This document shows positions 1 to 9,077 of a stretch of 64,000 nucleotides of DNA, one piece after another (the first letter of the stretch is position 1; each line of letters begins with the position of its first letter). A program made the position numbers and the translations under genes. The stretch covers positions 115,370 through 179,369 of the forward strand of contig NZ_KB895459.1 of NCBI RefSeq assembly GCF_000374865.1, written 5' to 3'. This DNA comes from Arthrobacter sp. 135MFCol5.1 (GTDB lineage: Bacteria > Actinomycetota > Actinomycetes > Actinomycetales > Micrococcaceae). The notes beneath the pieces were generated by a model. It ran no database searches. It saw nothing but the letters and a program-made list of their open reading frames with translations, and was not told the DNA's origin.

Positions 1-132
1 ACTTATTTGTCCCTGTCCAACCGCCCTCTCAACTGAAGCTACCCCTGAAGAATATTCAGTGCCAGACCATGAACGGACGTCCACATTCCGCTCAGAGGTC
101 TGGCGCAGCATCCCCGGAGATTGTCTGGGCGG

Positions 133-1353
133 TCAGCGGACTCCGTTCATTACTGGGATAGTCCGGGGGGCCTGGAAGGACAAGAGCCGGATCCACTCGG
201 GCTCATCGCCCCGCAACTGGATTGCCGTCAGCGCAGTAGCGACTTCCTGGACAACTATGGCGGCCTCAAGTTCTGCAAGCTTAGCTCCGAGGCAGCGGTG
301 GATGCCGGAGCCAAAAACCAAGCCGTAGCCGGTGGATTGTCCGTGCCCGGCCGCCTGGGCAGGAATAGATGAGCTTCCGGGTGCGGCCGGTGCGGTGATG
401 TGGTTGCCGCTCAGTTCGAGGAGGATTTCGGCGCCGGCAGGGATCGGGTCGCCGGCGAGGTTCGTGTCGTAGGCTGCAACGCGTCGCCAGGTGGGGACGG
501 ACGATTCGGTGGCCAGCACGTGCCGGACCATGGTCTGGGAGCCTGATTCGGACGCCGCATTCTTCCAGCTCACCGGTGCGGACCCCTCCAGGAGACGGAA
601 CAGGGTGGTGCTGATCAGCTGGGTGGTTGTCTCCTGTCCGGCGATCAGCAGGAAGTAGCCCAGCGAACAGATTTCCGGCCTGGTCAGGCCGTGTTCCGCC
701 AAGGACTTGAACAGGTTGCGTCCGGGCGCCGTCAGGGATTCAGCGACGAGCTTCCGCAGCCAGACATAGAAATCGGCGGCGCTCCGGGCCAATTCAAGTT
801 GCCGGGCCTCGTCGGGCCACCCCCAGAACAACTCCATGGAGTCAAGGCCCCAGCTTTTGAGATCCGCAAGGTCCCGAACGGGCAGCCCGAGGAGTTCAAG
901 CATCACGACCGCCGGGGTAAACGCCGCGACAGTCTGCACCAATTCGACTTGGCCGGAAGAGTGGAGCTGGTCCGCAGTGTTCTGTGCCGCTTCCCGGGCC
1001 AGTTCACGGATCCGGGGCACCATGGCGGCGACGGTGGCAGGAGTGAAGAAACCGGCCACGACCTTGCGGATCCCGGCGTGCGTGTCCGTGTCGTTGCTGG
1101 CCAGGACTGGAGGCAGCGCAAAGCGGACGCGCTGCAGCACTCGCAGGGCAGGCCCTGCCAGTGGGGTTACCGCGATCAAGGCATTTGCCGGACTGAAGTC
1201 CGTGGGCCGGTGCAGTACGTCACGGACCGCGTCAGGATCGCGCACCACGAGGTACGGGCAACGCGCTCGGTCGGCACCGGCAGTCTGACCCGTGACGTCC
1301 GTCTCTTCCTGCACCAGCGGCGCGGGACCCGCGGTCATCATCGCCGGGTTCAT
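133..1353 (-). CDS. Cytochrome P450, last gene of the biotin operon; ExxR motif not recognisable
   Basis: This 406-residue protein has the cytochrome P450 layout. The I-helix oxygen-binding motif AGQETT is at residues 238-243, and the heme-ligand loop FGSGIHRCLG has Cys354 as thiolate ligand. It overlaps the end of bioD by an ATGA, so it belongs to the biotin operon. The only P450 with a known biotin role is BioI, which cleaves acyl-ACP to make the pimeloyl precursor, so a pimelate-supply role is the natural inference but is not proven. Oddly, where the invariant K-helix ExxR should lie (about residues 277-283) the sequence reads HVLA, and the meander before the heme loop is short and Ala/Gly/Ser-rich. 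It may be a divergent enzyme or a decaying one. The family call is firm; the function is not. Confidence 0.85.
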   Translation of the reverse strand: MNPAMMTAGPAPLVQEETDVTGQTAGADRARCPYLVVRDPDAVRDVLHRPTDFSPANALIAVTPLAGPALRVLQRVRFALPPVLASNDTDTHAGIRKVVAGFFTPATVAAMVPRIRELAREAAQNTADQLHSSGQVELVQTVAAFTPAVVMLELLGLPVRDLADLKSWGLDSMELFWGWPDEARQLELARSAADFYVWLRKLVAESLTAPGRNLFKSLAEHGLTRPEICSLGYFLLIAGQETTTQLISTTLFRLLEGSAPVSWKNAASESGSQTMVRHVLATESSVPTWRRVAAYDTNLAGDPIPAGAEILLELSGNHITAPAAPGSSSIPAQAAGHGQSTGYGLVFGSGIHRCLGAKLAELEAAIVVQEVATALTAIQLRGDEPEWIRLLSFQAPRTIPVMNGVR

Positions 1354-2027
1354 GCGGGCAGGCCGTTCAGCCAGGCAGCGGCTTCGGCTCGGAAATCGGC
1401 CGGGGACAGTTCCGCGGCCCCCTCGGGAAGCACCCCCAGGAAAGGCACCCGCAGCGTCTCGAGCACTTTCCGGTTGCTGTGGTGGACGAAGTCAGGGTTT
1501 CCGGGCCAGCTTCCGAGCACCACACCGAGAACCCGAAGGTCTCGCACGGCCAGCGCTTCGAGGGTCAGGGCGGTGTGGTTCAGGGTGCCGAGGGCCGGCC
1601 GGGCGACGAGCATAAATGCCGCGGTCAGGAGTGATCCGAGGTCCGCCAGGGTGCCGCCGCCGGAATCCAGTTCCACGAGCAGACCGCCCGCGCCCTCAAT
1701 CAGGACGTGGTCGTGGGACGCAGCCAGCTCGCGGACCCGGCCTGCATGCGCAACAACCCGGGGAAGCGGAGTTCCGTCGACGGCAGCAGCGGCGACAGGA
1801 GCCAGCGGCTCCTGCAGGACGACTCCGGTTTCTGCTGTCACGACACCGGCGAGCCGGACAATTTCGGTCGTGTCGGAATCACCGGCGGCTGCGCCTGACT
1901 GGCACGGTTTGTACACCGCGACGCTGCGCCCCATTCCGTGGAGGACGGCGGCGAGGGCCGCCGTCGTGATGGTCTTCCCGACGCCGGTGTCGGTACCGGT
2001 GACCAGGATGATGGCGGGCAGGTTCAT
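1350..2027 (-). CDS. bioD: Dethiobiotin synthetase BioD
   Basis: A 225-residue ATP-dependent carboxylase that closes the ureido ring of 7,8-diaminopelargonate to give dethiobiotin, the penultimate step of biotin synthesis in the cytosol. The P-loop GTDTGVGKT is at residues 11-19. A KPCQSG segment and the IEGAGGL motif typical of BioD follow. Length fits the family. Its ATG overlaps the bioF stop (ATGA) and its own stop overlaps the P450 start in the same way, indicating translational coupling. Confidence 0.97.
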   Translation of the reverse strand: MNLPAIILVTGTDTGVGKTITTAALAAVLHGMGRSVAVYKPCQSGAAAGDSDTTEIVRLAGVVTAETGVVLQEPLAPVAAAAVDGTPLPRVVAHAGRVRELAASHDHVLIEGAGGLLVELDSGGGTLADLGSLLTAAFMLVARPALGTLNHTALTLEALAVRDLRVLGVVLGSWPGNPDFVHHSNRKVLETLRVPFLGVLPEGAAELSPADFRAEAAAWLNGLPA

Positions 2028-3208
2028 GGAAGTTCCTCCAAAATGCCGCGCAGCACTGCGCAGCTGTCTTCGATTTCCTCGGGTGTCAGGATGGCGCAGG
2101 CAGTGAGCCGCAGCCGCGAAATCCCGTCCGGGACGGACGGCGGGCGGAAGCAGCCGATCCGGACGCCGGCAGTGCGCGCGGTGGCGGCGGCTGCCAGGGC
2201 CGATTCGGCCGACGGCATGGCGATGGACTGGACGGCCCCCGACGCTTGCTCGACAGCGGGCCGGTGGATAGTGGCACCACGTGTCTCCAGGGCAGGGGCG
2301 AGCCCGGCGGCCAGCGCCGCAGCGTTGTCCCGGACGGACCCGGCCCGCCAGGGCTCTTCCCGGATGATCCGCACGCCGGCGAGGGCCGCTGCGGCCGAGG
2401 CGGGCGCCAGACCGGTATCGAAAATGAAGCTCCGGGCCCGGTTGACGAGGTGTTCCTGCAGCAGGGCGGATCCAAGGACTGCGCCGCCCTGGCTGCCCAG
2501 GGCTTTGGACAGCGTCGCCGTCACGATCACGTTTGGATGCCCGGCAAGGGCCGTCCCGGCCACCGAGCCGCGGCCCTGAAATTTGCCGGTGCCGGTGACT
2601 CCGAGGCTGTGGGCCTCGTCGATGAGCAGCACGGCGTCATGCTCCTCGGCCAAAGCCAGCAGCCTGGCGAGCGGGGCTTCGTCGCCCAGGACGCTGTAGA
2701 TGGATTCGACTGCGATCAGCGCGCGCGGCTCCGACCGTTCAGCCAGGAGCCGGCCCGCTTCCGCCACGCCGTTGTGCGTGAACGATTCGGTGCGGGAGCG
2801 GCTGAGCCGGAATCCGTCGATCATCGAGGCGTGGCAGTGCTCATCGGCCACAATCAGGGTCCCGGGGCCGCCTAGCGCCGTGGTCACACCGATGTTGGCC
2901 AGATAGCCGGAGGAAAACACCAGCGCAGTTTCCATCCCGGCCAGCATGGCCAGTTCCCGTTCGAGGTCCAGGTGCAGCCGGGTGGTTCCGGCTACCAGGC
3001 GCGAGGACGTTGCGCCCGCGCCCCACAGCGACGCGGCCGCCGCAGCAGCCTCCATGACGCGAGGGTCCGAGGCGAGCCCGAGGTAGTCGTTGCTGGCCAG
3101 ATCGATGAACTGTTCGTCCGCGGCGCGCGGGAGCGGGCGGCGGATCAGGCCGCGGCGGTCCCGGACTGCGGCTTGCCGCTCAAGCCACTGGGTCATCGAA
3201 TGGCTCAT
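2024..3208 (-). CDS. bioF: 8-amino-7-oxononanoate synthase BioF
   Basis: A 394-residue PLP-dependent alpha-oxoamine synthase that condenses pimeloyl thioester with L-alanine to give 8-amino-7-oxononanoate. The fold-type-I signature is visible: a DEAH motif ends at residue 200 and the cofactor lysine is K235 in ATLSKALGSQGG. The frame stays open far upstream, but the start is placed at 3208 because that ATG overlaps the bioA stop and gives the normal family length beginning MSHSMTQWL. It lies between bioA and bioD, both joined by ATGA overlaps. Confidence 0.96.
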   Translation of the reverse strand: MSHSMTQWLERQAAVRDRRGLIRRPLPRAADEQFIDLASNDYLGLASDPRVMEAAAAAASLWGAGATSSRLVAGTTRLHLDLERELAMLAGMETALVFSSGYLANIGVTTALGGPGTLIVADEHCHASMIDGFRLSRSRTESFTHNGVAEAGRLLAERSEPRALIAVESIYSVLGDEAPLARLLALAEEHDAVLLIDEAHSLGVTGTGKFQGRGSVAGTALAGHPNVIVTATLSKALGSQGGAVLGSALLQEHLVNRARSFIFDTGLAPASAAAALAGVRIIREEPWRAGSVRDNAAALAAGLAPALETRGATIHRPAVEQASGAVQSIAMPSAESALAAAATARTAGVRIGCFRPPSVPDGISRLRLTACAILTPEEIEDSCAVLRGILEELP

Positions 3209-4560
3209 GCCGGTCCTCCCGACCGCGCCGAGACGCGTTCGTGGACTTCGGTGACGGCCGCAACCATGCCAGTGGTCACCTGCTGGACGTCCGACGCGCT
3301 GCTGATGTATGGGGGCATGGTGTAGACGAGGTTCCGGAACGGCCGGACCCAGACCCCGTGGCGGATCGCAGCGGCGGTCACCGCCGTGACGTCGACGGCG
3401 TCGTGCAGCTCGATGACTCCGACGGCGCCGATGGTGCGGACATCCCGGACAGCCCTGAGCTTCAGGGCGGGGGAGAGCCCTGAAACCAGGGCGGCCCCGA
3501 TCCGGGCGACGTCGGCGCGCCAGCCGCCGTCGTCCAGGATGCCGAGGCTGGCGTTGGCCACCGCACACGCCAGCGGGTTGCCCATGAAGGTGGGGCCGTG
3601 CAGCAGCGCCCCCGCCTGGCCGCCGGATACCGTCGACGCAACGTCTGCCGTGCAGAGCATGGCGGCGAGGGTAAGGTACCCGCCGGTCAGAGCCTTGCCC
3701 ACGCACATGATGTCCGGCACGACGCCGGCATGATCGGCCGCGAAAAGCTCGCCGGTGCGCCCGAAACCCGTGGCGATCTCATCGAAAATAAGGAGCAGCC
3801 CGTGCCGGTCCGCCGCCTCCCGCAACGCTGTCAGGCAGGCGGCCGGGTAGGCGTGCATGCCGCCGGCGCCTTGGAGGACCGGTTCGACGATGATCGCGGC
3901 CAGCTCCCCGGAATGCGCAGCCGCGATGTCTCCGAGCTCGGATGCCCACGCCTTTACGGACTCGGGCGTGGCTGACGCGGCAGCCGGGGGACGCGGAGCG
4001 AACACGTTCGCCGCCAGCAGGCCCGGAAACGCGGAGTGCATGCCGTCCACGGGATCGCAGACCCCCATCGCCGCGAACGTGTCGCCGTGGTACCCGCCGC
4101 GGATACTCAGGAACCGCTGCCGGGACGGCCTGCCGGACGCGGTCTGGAACTGCACCGCCAGCTTCAGTGCAACCTCCACGGCCACCGAGCCGGAGTCCGC
4201 GAGGAACACCCGCTCCAGGCCCGGCCGTCCGGGCGCGGAAGGCGCCATGCCCGCCAGCCGCTCGGCCAGTTCCACCGCCGGGGCATGCGTGAGGCCGCCG
4301 AACATCACATGGCTGAAGCTTCCCAGCTGCCGACGCGCGGCGGCGTCCAGCACCGGGTTACGGTAGCCGTGGATCACCGACCACCACGAGGACATCGCAT
4401 CCAGCACCTCATGGCGTGCGCCGTCCTCGCCGCGAAGCCGCAGCCGCACGCCGTCGGCCGCCTCAACCTCCCACAGCGGAAGGTTCGGGGAGGCTGGGGC
4501 GTACGGGTGCCACAACCGTGCGCGGTCCCGCTCGGTCAGGCCCATGGACGTGCCCGTCAT
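3205..4560 (-). CDS. bioA: Adenosylmethionine-8-amino-7-oxononanoate aminotransferase BioA
   Basis: A class III aminotransferase of about 451 residues that moves an amino group, classically from S-adenosylmethionine, to 8-amino-7-oxononanoate, forming 7,8-diaminopelargonate. The N-terminal HPY and [10 protein letters not shown] motifs are typical of BioA. The FDE segment near residue 260 and PLP lysine K289 (VGKALTGGY) are present. The start at 4560 forms an ATGA overlap with the upstream BsaP-like gene; an in-frame ATG nine codons further upstream would overlap that gene more and is less likely. Confidence 0.96.
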   Translation of the reverse strand: MTGTSMGLTERDRARLWHPYAPASPNLPLWEVEAADGVRLRLRGEDGARHEVLDAMSSWWSVIHGYRNPVLDAAARRQLGSFSHVMFGGLTHAPAVELAERLAGMAPSAPGRPGLERVFLADSGSVAVEVALKLAVQFQTASGRPSRQRFLSIRGGYHGDTFAAMGVCDPVDGMHSAFPGLLAANVFAPRPPAAASATPESVKAWASELGDIAAAHSGELAAIIVEPVLQGAGGMHAYPAACLTALREAADRHGLLLIFDEIATGFGRTGELFAADHAGVVPDIMCVGKALTGGYLTLAAMLCTADVASTVSGGQAGALLHGPTFMGNPLACAVANASLGILDDGGWRADVARIGAALVSGLSPALKLRAVRDVRTIGAVGVIELHDAVDVTAVTAAAIRHGVWVRPFRNLVYTMPPYISSASDVQQVTTGMVAAVTEVHERVSARSGGPA

Positions 4561-4814
4561 GGTGCAAGCCCCCCGTGCCGGGAGCATTCGGCGCTCCAGC
4601 CGAGCGGTGTCACCTGGACCTTCATGCGGCGCCGGCAGGCGGCGCAGTAGCGCGGCGGTTCCAGCGTGAGTTGCTCGCCGCAGCGGAGGTGAACGCCCGA
4701 CGTCGGACCGTCACCGCCGTCGGACGGCTCGCCGCAGTGGCCGCAAAACTTCGCGGTGGCTGCTTCTGCCGGGTTGCCGGCGGTTGAGCGGCCGGCGGAT
4801 GAAACCCTATTCAT
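4557..4814 (-). CDS. bsaP: Biotin synthase auxiliary protein (BsaP-like), Cys-rich
   Basis: A small protein of 85 residues with six cysteines at 24, 27, 45, 57, 60 and 77, including CxxC pairs at 24-27 and 57-60 and a CSRHG ending. It matches my recollection of the actinobacterial biotin synthase auxiliary protein (mycobacterial Rv1590 type), an iron-sulfur protein that lets BioB turn dethiobiotin into biotin. Its position supports this: the ATG overlaps the bioB stop and its stop overlaps the bioA start. The first CxxC and the long N-terminal stretch may be lineage-specific. The alternative is an unrelated zinc-ribbon protein, but the operon position makes that unlikely. Confidence 0.78.
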   Translation of the reverse strand: MNRVSSAGRSTAGNPAEAATAKFCGHCGEPSDGGDGPTSGVHLRCGEQLTLEPPRYCAACRRRMKVQVTPLGWSAECSRHGGLAP

Positions 4815-5869
4815 AGTGTCTTCTGGAGTTCCTTGATGGGCATGTTCAATTCGACCAGCAGGTTGAGGTCGGCGGTGGCGGGGCGGCCCAGGGTGGTGAG
4901 GTAGTTGCCGACGATGACGGCGTTGATACCGCCCATGAGGCCTTCGCGGGTGCCGAGGTCGCCGAGGGTGAGTTCCCGGCCGCCGGCGTAGCGCAGCACG
5001 GTGCGGGGCATGGCGAGGCGGAACGCCGCGATGGCCCGCAGGGCGTCCTTGCCGTCCATGATGCCCTGGTTTTCGAGCGGGGTGCCGGGGCGGGGGTTGA
5101 GGAAGTTGAGGGGGACTTCGTGGGGTTCGAGAGCGGCGAGCTGGGCGGCGAGTTCGGCGCGCTGTTCCAGGGTTTCACCCATGCCGATCAGGGCGCCGCA
5201 GCACAGTTCCATGCCGGCGGACTTGACCATGGTGCAGGTCTCCAGGCGTTCTTCGTAACTGTGGGTGGTGACGACTTCGGGGAAGTAGCTGCGGGCTGTT
5301 TCGAGGTTGTGGTTGTAGCGGTGCACGCCCCACTCCGCGAGCTGGTCCACCTGGCGCTGAGTGAGCATGCCCAGGGAACAGGCGATGTTGATGTCCACGG
5401 CTTCGTTGATGCGGTCGATCGCGAACTTGATCTGGTTCATGAGCTTGATATCGGGGCCGCGGACGGCGGCGACGATGCAGAACTCGGTGGCTCCGGTGGC
5501 GGCGGTTTCCTTGGCGGCTTTGACGAGTTCGGGGATGTCGAGCCAGACGCCTCTTACCGGGCTGTCAAAGAGGCCGGACTGGCTGCAGAAGTGGCAGTCC
5601 TCGGGGCAGCCGCCGGTCTTGATGGAGATGATGCCTTCGACCTCGACGTCCTCGCCGCAGTGCTTCAGGCGCACCTCGTGGGCCAGTTGAAGGGCGGCGG
5701 GAAGCGCTGCGTCCGGGAGGCGGAGGACTTCCTCGAGCTGCGACTGGGTCAGGCCGATGCCGTCCTCGAGGACCTGCTCGCGGGCTATTTCCAGGATTTC
5801 ATAAGTTGTGCCAGCGCTTGTCGCGGTGCTGATCTCGTCGCTGGTGGGAACGTCTGTCTGAATCATCAT
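4811..5869 (-). CDS. bioB: Biotin synthase BioB (radical SAM)
   Basis: A radical-SAM enzyme of about 352 residues that inserts sulfur into dethiobiotin. The [4Fe-4S] motif CPEDCHFC (cysteines about 88, 92 and 95), the YNHNLET segment and the [11 protein letters not shown] segment are BioB hallmarks. The start is at 5869 or the adjacent ATG at 5866, because AGGACC sits about 5-8 bases upstream; a longer open frame to 5965 runs through the promoter region and is rejected. It is the first gene of the six-gene operon, so the palindrome 67 bp upstream probably serves the whole pathway. Confidence 0.97.
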   Translation of the reverse strand: MMIQTDVPTSDEISTATSAGTTYEILEIAREQVLEDGIGLTQSQLEEVLRLPDAALPAALQLAHEVRLKHCGEDVEVEGIISIKTGGCPEDCHFCSQSGLFDSPVRGVWLDIPELVKAAKETAATGATEFCIVAAVRGPDIKLMNQIKFAIDRINEAVDINIACSLGMLTQRQVDQLAEWGVHRYNHNLETARSYFPEVVTTHSYEERLETCTMVKSAGMELCCGALIGMGETLEQRAELAAQLAALEPHEVPLNFLNPRPGTPLENQGIMDGKDALRAIAAFRLAMPRTVLRYAGGRELTLGDLGTREGLMGGINAVIVGNYLTTLGRPATADLNLLVELNMPIKELQKTL

Positions 5870-5935
5870 TGATAGGTCCTTGTTGCCGGTGATATTCCTC
5901 TTAGCAGACGCTAGTTCGCCGCAGGTGCCGCCATT

Positions 5936-5952
5936 TTGTCGGATTCCGACAA
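5936..5952. promoter_or_regulatory. 17-bp perfect palindrome upstream of bioB, candidate operator
   Basis: TTGTCGGATTCCGACAA is a perfect inverted repeat (8-bp arms, one central base) 67 bp before the bioB start, in an otherwise gene-free stretch (5870-6229). Size and position fit a dimeric repressor site for the biotin operon. Actinobacterial biotin regulators are usually BirA- or BioQ-type; the sequence does not obviously match a box I remember, so the regulator is unassigned. Confidence 0.55.
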
Positions 5953-6025
5953 GATTTTGGTGCATCAGGCGGACGGATGCGTTTTCAAACCGAGTTGGAG
6001 ACGAGCGTTCTACTTTGAGGCCTCA

Positions 6026-6043
6026 GCCAACCAATTTATTGGC
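6026..6043. repeat. Inverted repeat GCCAA-N8-TTGGC, left flank of the recombinase island
   Basis: An inverted repeat followed by GAGTTT that resembles the one at 9057-9077 on the far side of the serine recombinase gene. It may be a half-site for that recombinase; this is inference from position and similarity only. Confidence 0.35.
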
Positions 6044-6229
6044 CGAGTTTTATGCCATTCCCCAGCCCTTCCGCCGCAGCGATAACATAGGTTGCGTCGA
6101 GCTAGCGCTGCTTGCTTTGGGTTCGTCTGCAGCTTGCGTCGGCAGGGGAGGGCTTCACCCGGCCTTGGCATGGCGGAGGCACCGCTGGACCGACTCGCGG
6201 CTGCTTACGTAGTCACGGTCAAGTAATTC

Positions 6230-6870
6230 ATGGGCAAATCCGAGGCTGGCATTGGGTCGGGACAGGACGCATTTCTGAAGGTCCGTGTGGAGGTCGTCGA
6301 CAGCGACCCTAGGATTTGGCGCCAGCTCGAGATCCGAAGCACGATGACGCTGAATCAGGTCCATCGGGTGTTGCAGGCGGCCTTGGGTTGGGAGGACGCG
6401 CACCTGCACAGATTTACCTCGAGTGATCCGTTTGCGCCGTTGCGCCCAGTCGACGGAGAGCTTCCCGGAGCCTCGCGTGGCTTCCAAGGCAAGACTGCGA
6501 GGAACCGTCGGACAGGCCCGAGGAGGATTGTTCTCTGGAGCAGCTGTTTGCGCTGGGCTCCGGTGTGGCCTTTTACGAGTACGACTTTGGTGACAGCTGG
6601 CTTCACCGGCTCGAGCTGGTCTCCAAAAGGCCGGCCGAGAAAGGTGCGCCGCCGGCCCGGCTGGTCGACGGCGCCCGGCGCGGCCCGTTGGAGGACTCTG
6701 GCGGGTTGCCCGGGTATGAGGAGATCATGGATGCCTTGGCCGACGCGTCTCATCCTGACCATGACGAGTACTCTGCCTGGTTGGCCGATATGACCGGTTC
6801 CACTGAGCCTTTTGACCCGGCTTTTCTGGACATCGCCGACGTAAACCGGACGCTGGATAGATTGTTCTGA
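6230..6870 (+). pseudogene. Frameshifted pRiA4b ORF-3-like protein
   Basis: Two halves of one plasmid pRiA4b ORF-3-like protein lie in different frames. The first starts at 6230 and carries the N-terminal pattern VEVVDSDPRIWRQLEI then HRVLQAALGWEDAHLHRF. After about 6424-6500 the homology continues in another frame with EYDFGDSWLHRLEL and GGLPGYEEIMDAL to 6870. A stop at 6424 in the second frame means no single frame covers both. This is either a real frameshift or a sequencing error. Proteins of this family are common on plasmids; their function is unknown. Confidence 0.75.
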
Positions 6871-7018
6871 GGCCGGGGATTGGACCCGGAAACTCAACGA
6901 ACAGCGGTCAGGAAAGATGCCCTTCTTACGGCTCTCCCCCGCCCGTTATTTAATGGCCGATATCGTACCTTATGTCAAGCTGCTGGTCAGAAGGGGGCGG
7001 AAAGGCCCTCCCTCAAGC

Positions 7019-7354
7019 TTACGAAAGGTTGTGTATGGCCCCGGCCCAGCGTGGGCCGGACACGGCCCGGCGGACCGCCCTGGCACGCCCGTGGAAGTCG
7101 ATCTTTGGAACCCGTTGGGAGTCGGTTGGAGCAGGCGGGTCATCGTAGGCTCGATGTTCGATATCGTGCAGGGTTCTAGAGGAGTCGGTGATCAGGCCCA
7201 TGCCGGCGTACTCGCGGACGGCGGCAATCCCTGCGACGGCGTCGGTCTTGGTGGTAAAGGGTTTGGATACGGCCATGACGGTGCCGTCGGGTGCTGTCAG
7301 GCGGAACCTGAAGGCTGATTCTGCGTCGATGAACAGTTCGAACATTCCGGCCAT
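7019..7354 (-). CDS. YegP/DUF1508-family protein
   Basis: A 111-residue protein whose first 55 residues match the DUF1508/YegP repeat: FELFIDAESAFRFRLTAPDG, then KPFTTKTDAVAGIAAVREYA and GLITD. Proteins with this fold are small cytosolic proteins of unknown function. The C-terminal half (after about residue 60) is basic and unlike the family, so it may be out-of-family sequence or read-through into low-quality DNA. It is divergent from the GNAT-like gene at 7734; the 380 bp between them hold no recognisable gene. Confidence 0.7.
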   Translation of the reverse strand: MAGMFELFIDAESAFRFRLTAPDGTVMAVSKPFTTKTDAVAGIAAVREYAGMGLITDSSRTLHDIEHRAYDDPPAPTDSQRVPKIDFHGRARAVRRAVSGPRWAGAIHNLS

Positions 7355-7733
7355 TGCGATCCTTTCGGTCTGAGGGATCCCTGGGGACGGCGTCGTTGCC
7401 GCCCATGCGCGTGGCGTCGTTGCCGGCGCTTTTCGTGGTGTCCCGCTCCAAATTTTTCATCAATTCAGCATGCGTTCGACGAGTCTTCCGTAGGTACGCC
7501 TGCTGGCGCAAGGGATTCCCCTGGCATCCAGCCGAAGTGATGCCCTGCTCTCGGTCTGCCCGGCCGCACTTCGGGCGACGTCCCCGAGGCGCCCTCAGCG
7601 CGCCGTCGGCGTTATCAACCAGGACGTTCCTCCCTGCTTGAGCCCCTATTGTTGGAATTGCCGACGCGTTGCGTGCGGCGAGACCACGGCGCCAAGCCAA
7701 CGTCTCTCAGACTCGAGCCCTCGAAGGAGTTCC

Positions 7734-8327
7734 GTGTCGGACCTGGTCCCGGAGTACCTAACCTACGACTACCGCTGCACCTTCCGCGGGGTTCCCGGCG
7801 TCCATCACGACCCGGACGATTATCCTATGTTCTGGACCGTGAAGGTCAAGGGCCGGGTTTGGGACAACGAGGATGAGGGCGATGGCAAGGAAGTTGCCGT
7901 CGGCGAGGCCGAGCTGTACATCGTCCCGGACGCCGGCATCATCGACCTCTTCCTGACTTTGGACGCGGTAAACCAAGATGTCGCCAACGTCGGCGAGATG
8001 CTCACCGTCAACCGACCAGACCTGATCGACGAGATGAGCTTGGGCGGGGATCTGATGATCCTGTCATGGCTGAAAGTCGCACCGAAATTCCGCGGGAACA
8101 AGCTTGGCCACTCGATCCTGAAAGCCGTTCTCAGCACGATTGGCAGGTCATCGACCAAAGTCATCATTGAGGCCACTCCCCCATTGACGGACAACGGCCC
8201 GATGGAAGGCAGCCCGGAATACCTTGCCGGGAAGGCGGCGCTGCGGCGGTACTGGGAAAGCTTCGGGTTCCAGCCGGCCCACGGCGACTACCTGGTCTTC
8301 GACGACATGGCCGACGGCATCGACTGA
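7734..8327 (+). CDS. GNAT-like acetyltransferase-fold protein
   Basis: A protein of about 197 residues. The middle reads LSWLKVAPKFRGNKLGHSILKAVL, which has the order of a GNAT motif A (beta strand, RGxxLG acetyl-CoA loop, helix), and the end reads ALRRYWESFGFQPAHGDYLVF like GNAT motif B. The start is GTG 7734, because AAGGAG at 7724-7729 precedes it; a longer frame from 7638 lacks a ribosome site. The acceptor is unknown. It lies just ahead of the serine recombinase gene on the same strand. Confidence 0.65.
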   Translation: MSDLVPEYLTYDYRCTFRGVPGVHHDPDDYPMFWTVKVKGRVWDNEDEGDGKEVAVGEAELYIVPDAGIIDLFLTLDAVNQDVANVGEMLTVNRPDLIDEMSLGGDLMILSWLKVAPKFRGNKLGHSILKAVLSTIGRSSTKVIIEATPPLTDNGPMEGSPEYLAGKAALRRYWESFGFQPAHGDYLVFDDMADGID

Positions 8328-8419
8328 GCCGCATCACCCCACTCCCCGCCGCCCAGACCTTGACGTTCCCCCGCCACACCCCGACACTCGATTCCACAAG
8401 TTAAGGGTTGGAGGCGGCC

Positions 8420-8986
8420 GTGAACAGTCAACGCGTCGGCTACGTGCGGGTCAGCACGCTCGACCAAAACGAGCGGCGTCAGCTCGAGGGCCACGTCCTG
8501 GACAGGGTATTCACCGACAAGGCCTCCGGCCGTGACACCGCAAGGCCGCAGCTGACCGAACTGCTGCGGTTCGTCCGCGACGGCGACACCGTGGTCGTCC
8601 ACAGCATGGACGGGCTCGGCCGGAACCTCGATGACCTGCGTGCCCTGGTCCAAGGCCTCACCAGACGAGGGGTTCGGGTGGAGTTCCTCAAAGAACAGCT
8701 CGTCTTCACCGGTGAGGACTCCCCCATGGCCAACCTCATGCTCTCCGTCATGGGCGCCTTCGCCGAATTCGAACGCTCACTGATCAGGGAACGCCAACGC
8801 GAGGGCATCGCCCTGGCCAAACAGCGCGGCGCCTACAAAGGACGGAAGAAGACACTGACGCCGGAACGCGCTGCCGAACTCGTCCAGCGCGCCGGCAGCG
8901 GCATCCCCAAAGTTGTCCTGGCCCGCGACTACGGAACCAGCAGGGAAACCGTCTACCAGTACCTCCGCCAAGCGGCGTTGAAATAG
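8420..8986 (+). CDS. Small serine recombinase (resolvase/invertase family)
   Basis: A site-specific recombinase of about 188 residues. The N-terminal catalytic domain begins RVGYVRVSTLDQNERRQL with nucleophile Ser12. The central part has the ADRASGRDTARP-like segment, GDTVVVHSMDGLGRNLDDL and the FAEFERSLIRERQREGI core. The C-terminus (GIPKVVLARDYGTSRETVYQYL) is a resolvase helix-turn-helix. The start is GTG 8420, because GGAGG at 8410-8414 lies five bases upstream. Such enzymes resolve cointegrates or plasmid multimers or invert segments; the partner sites here are not known. Confidence 0.93.
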   Translation: MNSQRVGYVRVSTLDQNERRQLEGHVLDRVFTDKASGRDTARPQLTELLRFVRDGDTVVVHSMDGLGRNLDDLRALVQGLTRRGVRVEFLKEQLVFTGEDSPMANLMLSVMGAFAEFERSLIRERQREGIALAKQRGAYKGRKKTLTPERAAELVQRAGSGIPKVVLARDYGTSRETVYQYLRQAALK

Positions 8987-9056
8987 ACCTTCCCCCCACC
9001 CCTGCTCGTTCCCAGAAAACCCCAAGGTTTACCCTGCAAGGTTGATCATGGAACTT

Positions 9057-9077
9057 CGGCCAACCGCTATTTGGCCG
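9057..9077. repeat. Inverted repeat CGGCCAA-N7-TTGGCCG
   Basis: A 7-bp perfect inverted repeat with a 7-base spacer, about 70 bp past the recombinase gene, followed by GAGTTT as at 6026-6050. The rest of 8987-9468 (482 bp) shows no gene. Candidate recombination site or terminator. Confidence 0.35.

Noticed and set aside
691..2106. Long plus-strand open frame opposite the P450 and bioD genes
   Set aside because: Arg/Pro/Ser-rich shadow frame on the complement of well-recognised genes; no family pattern.
2024..3706. Longer bioF frame extending upstream to 3706
   Set aside because: The extension is Arg/His-rich and overlaps bioA entirely; ATG 3208 overlaps the bioA stop and gives normal length.
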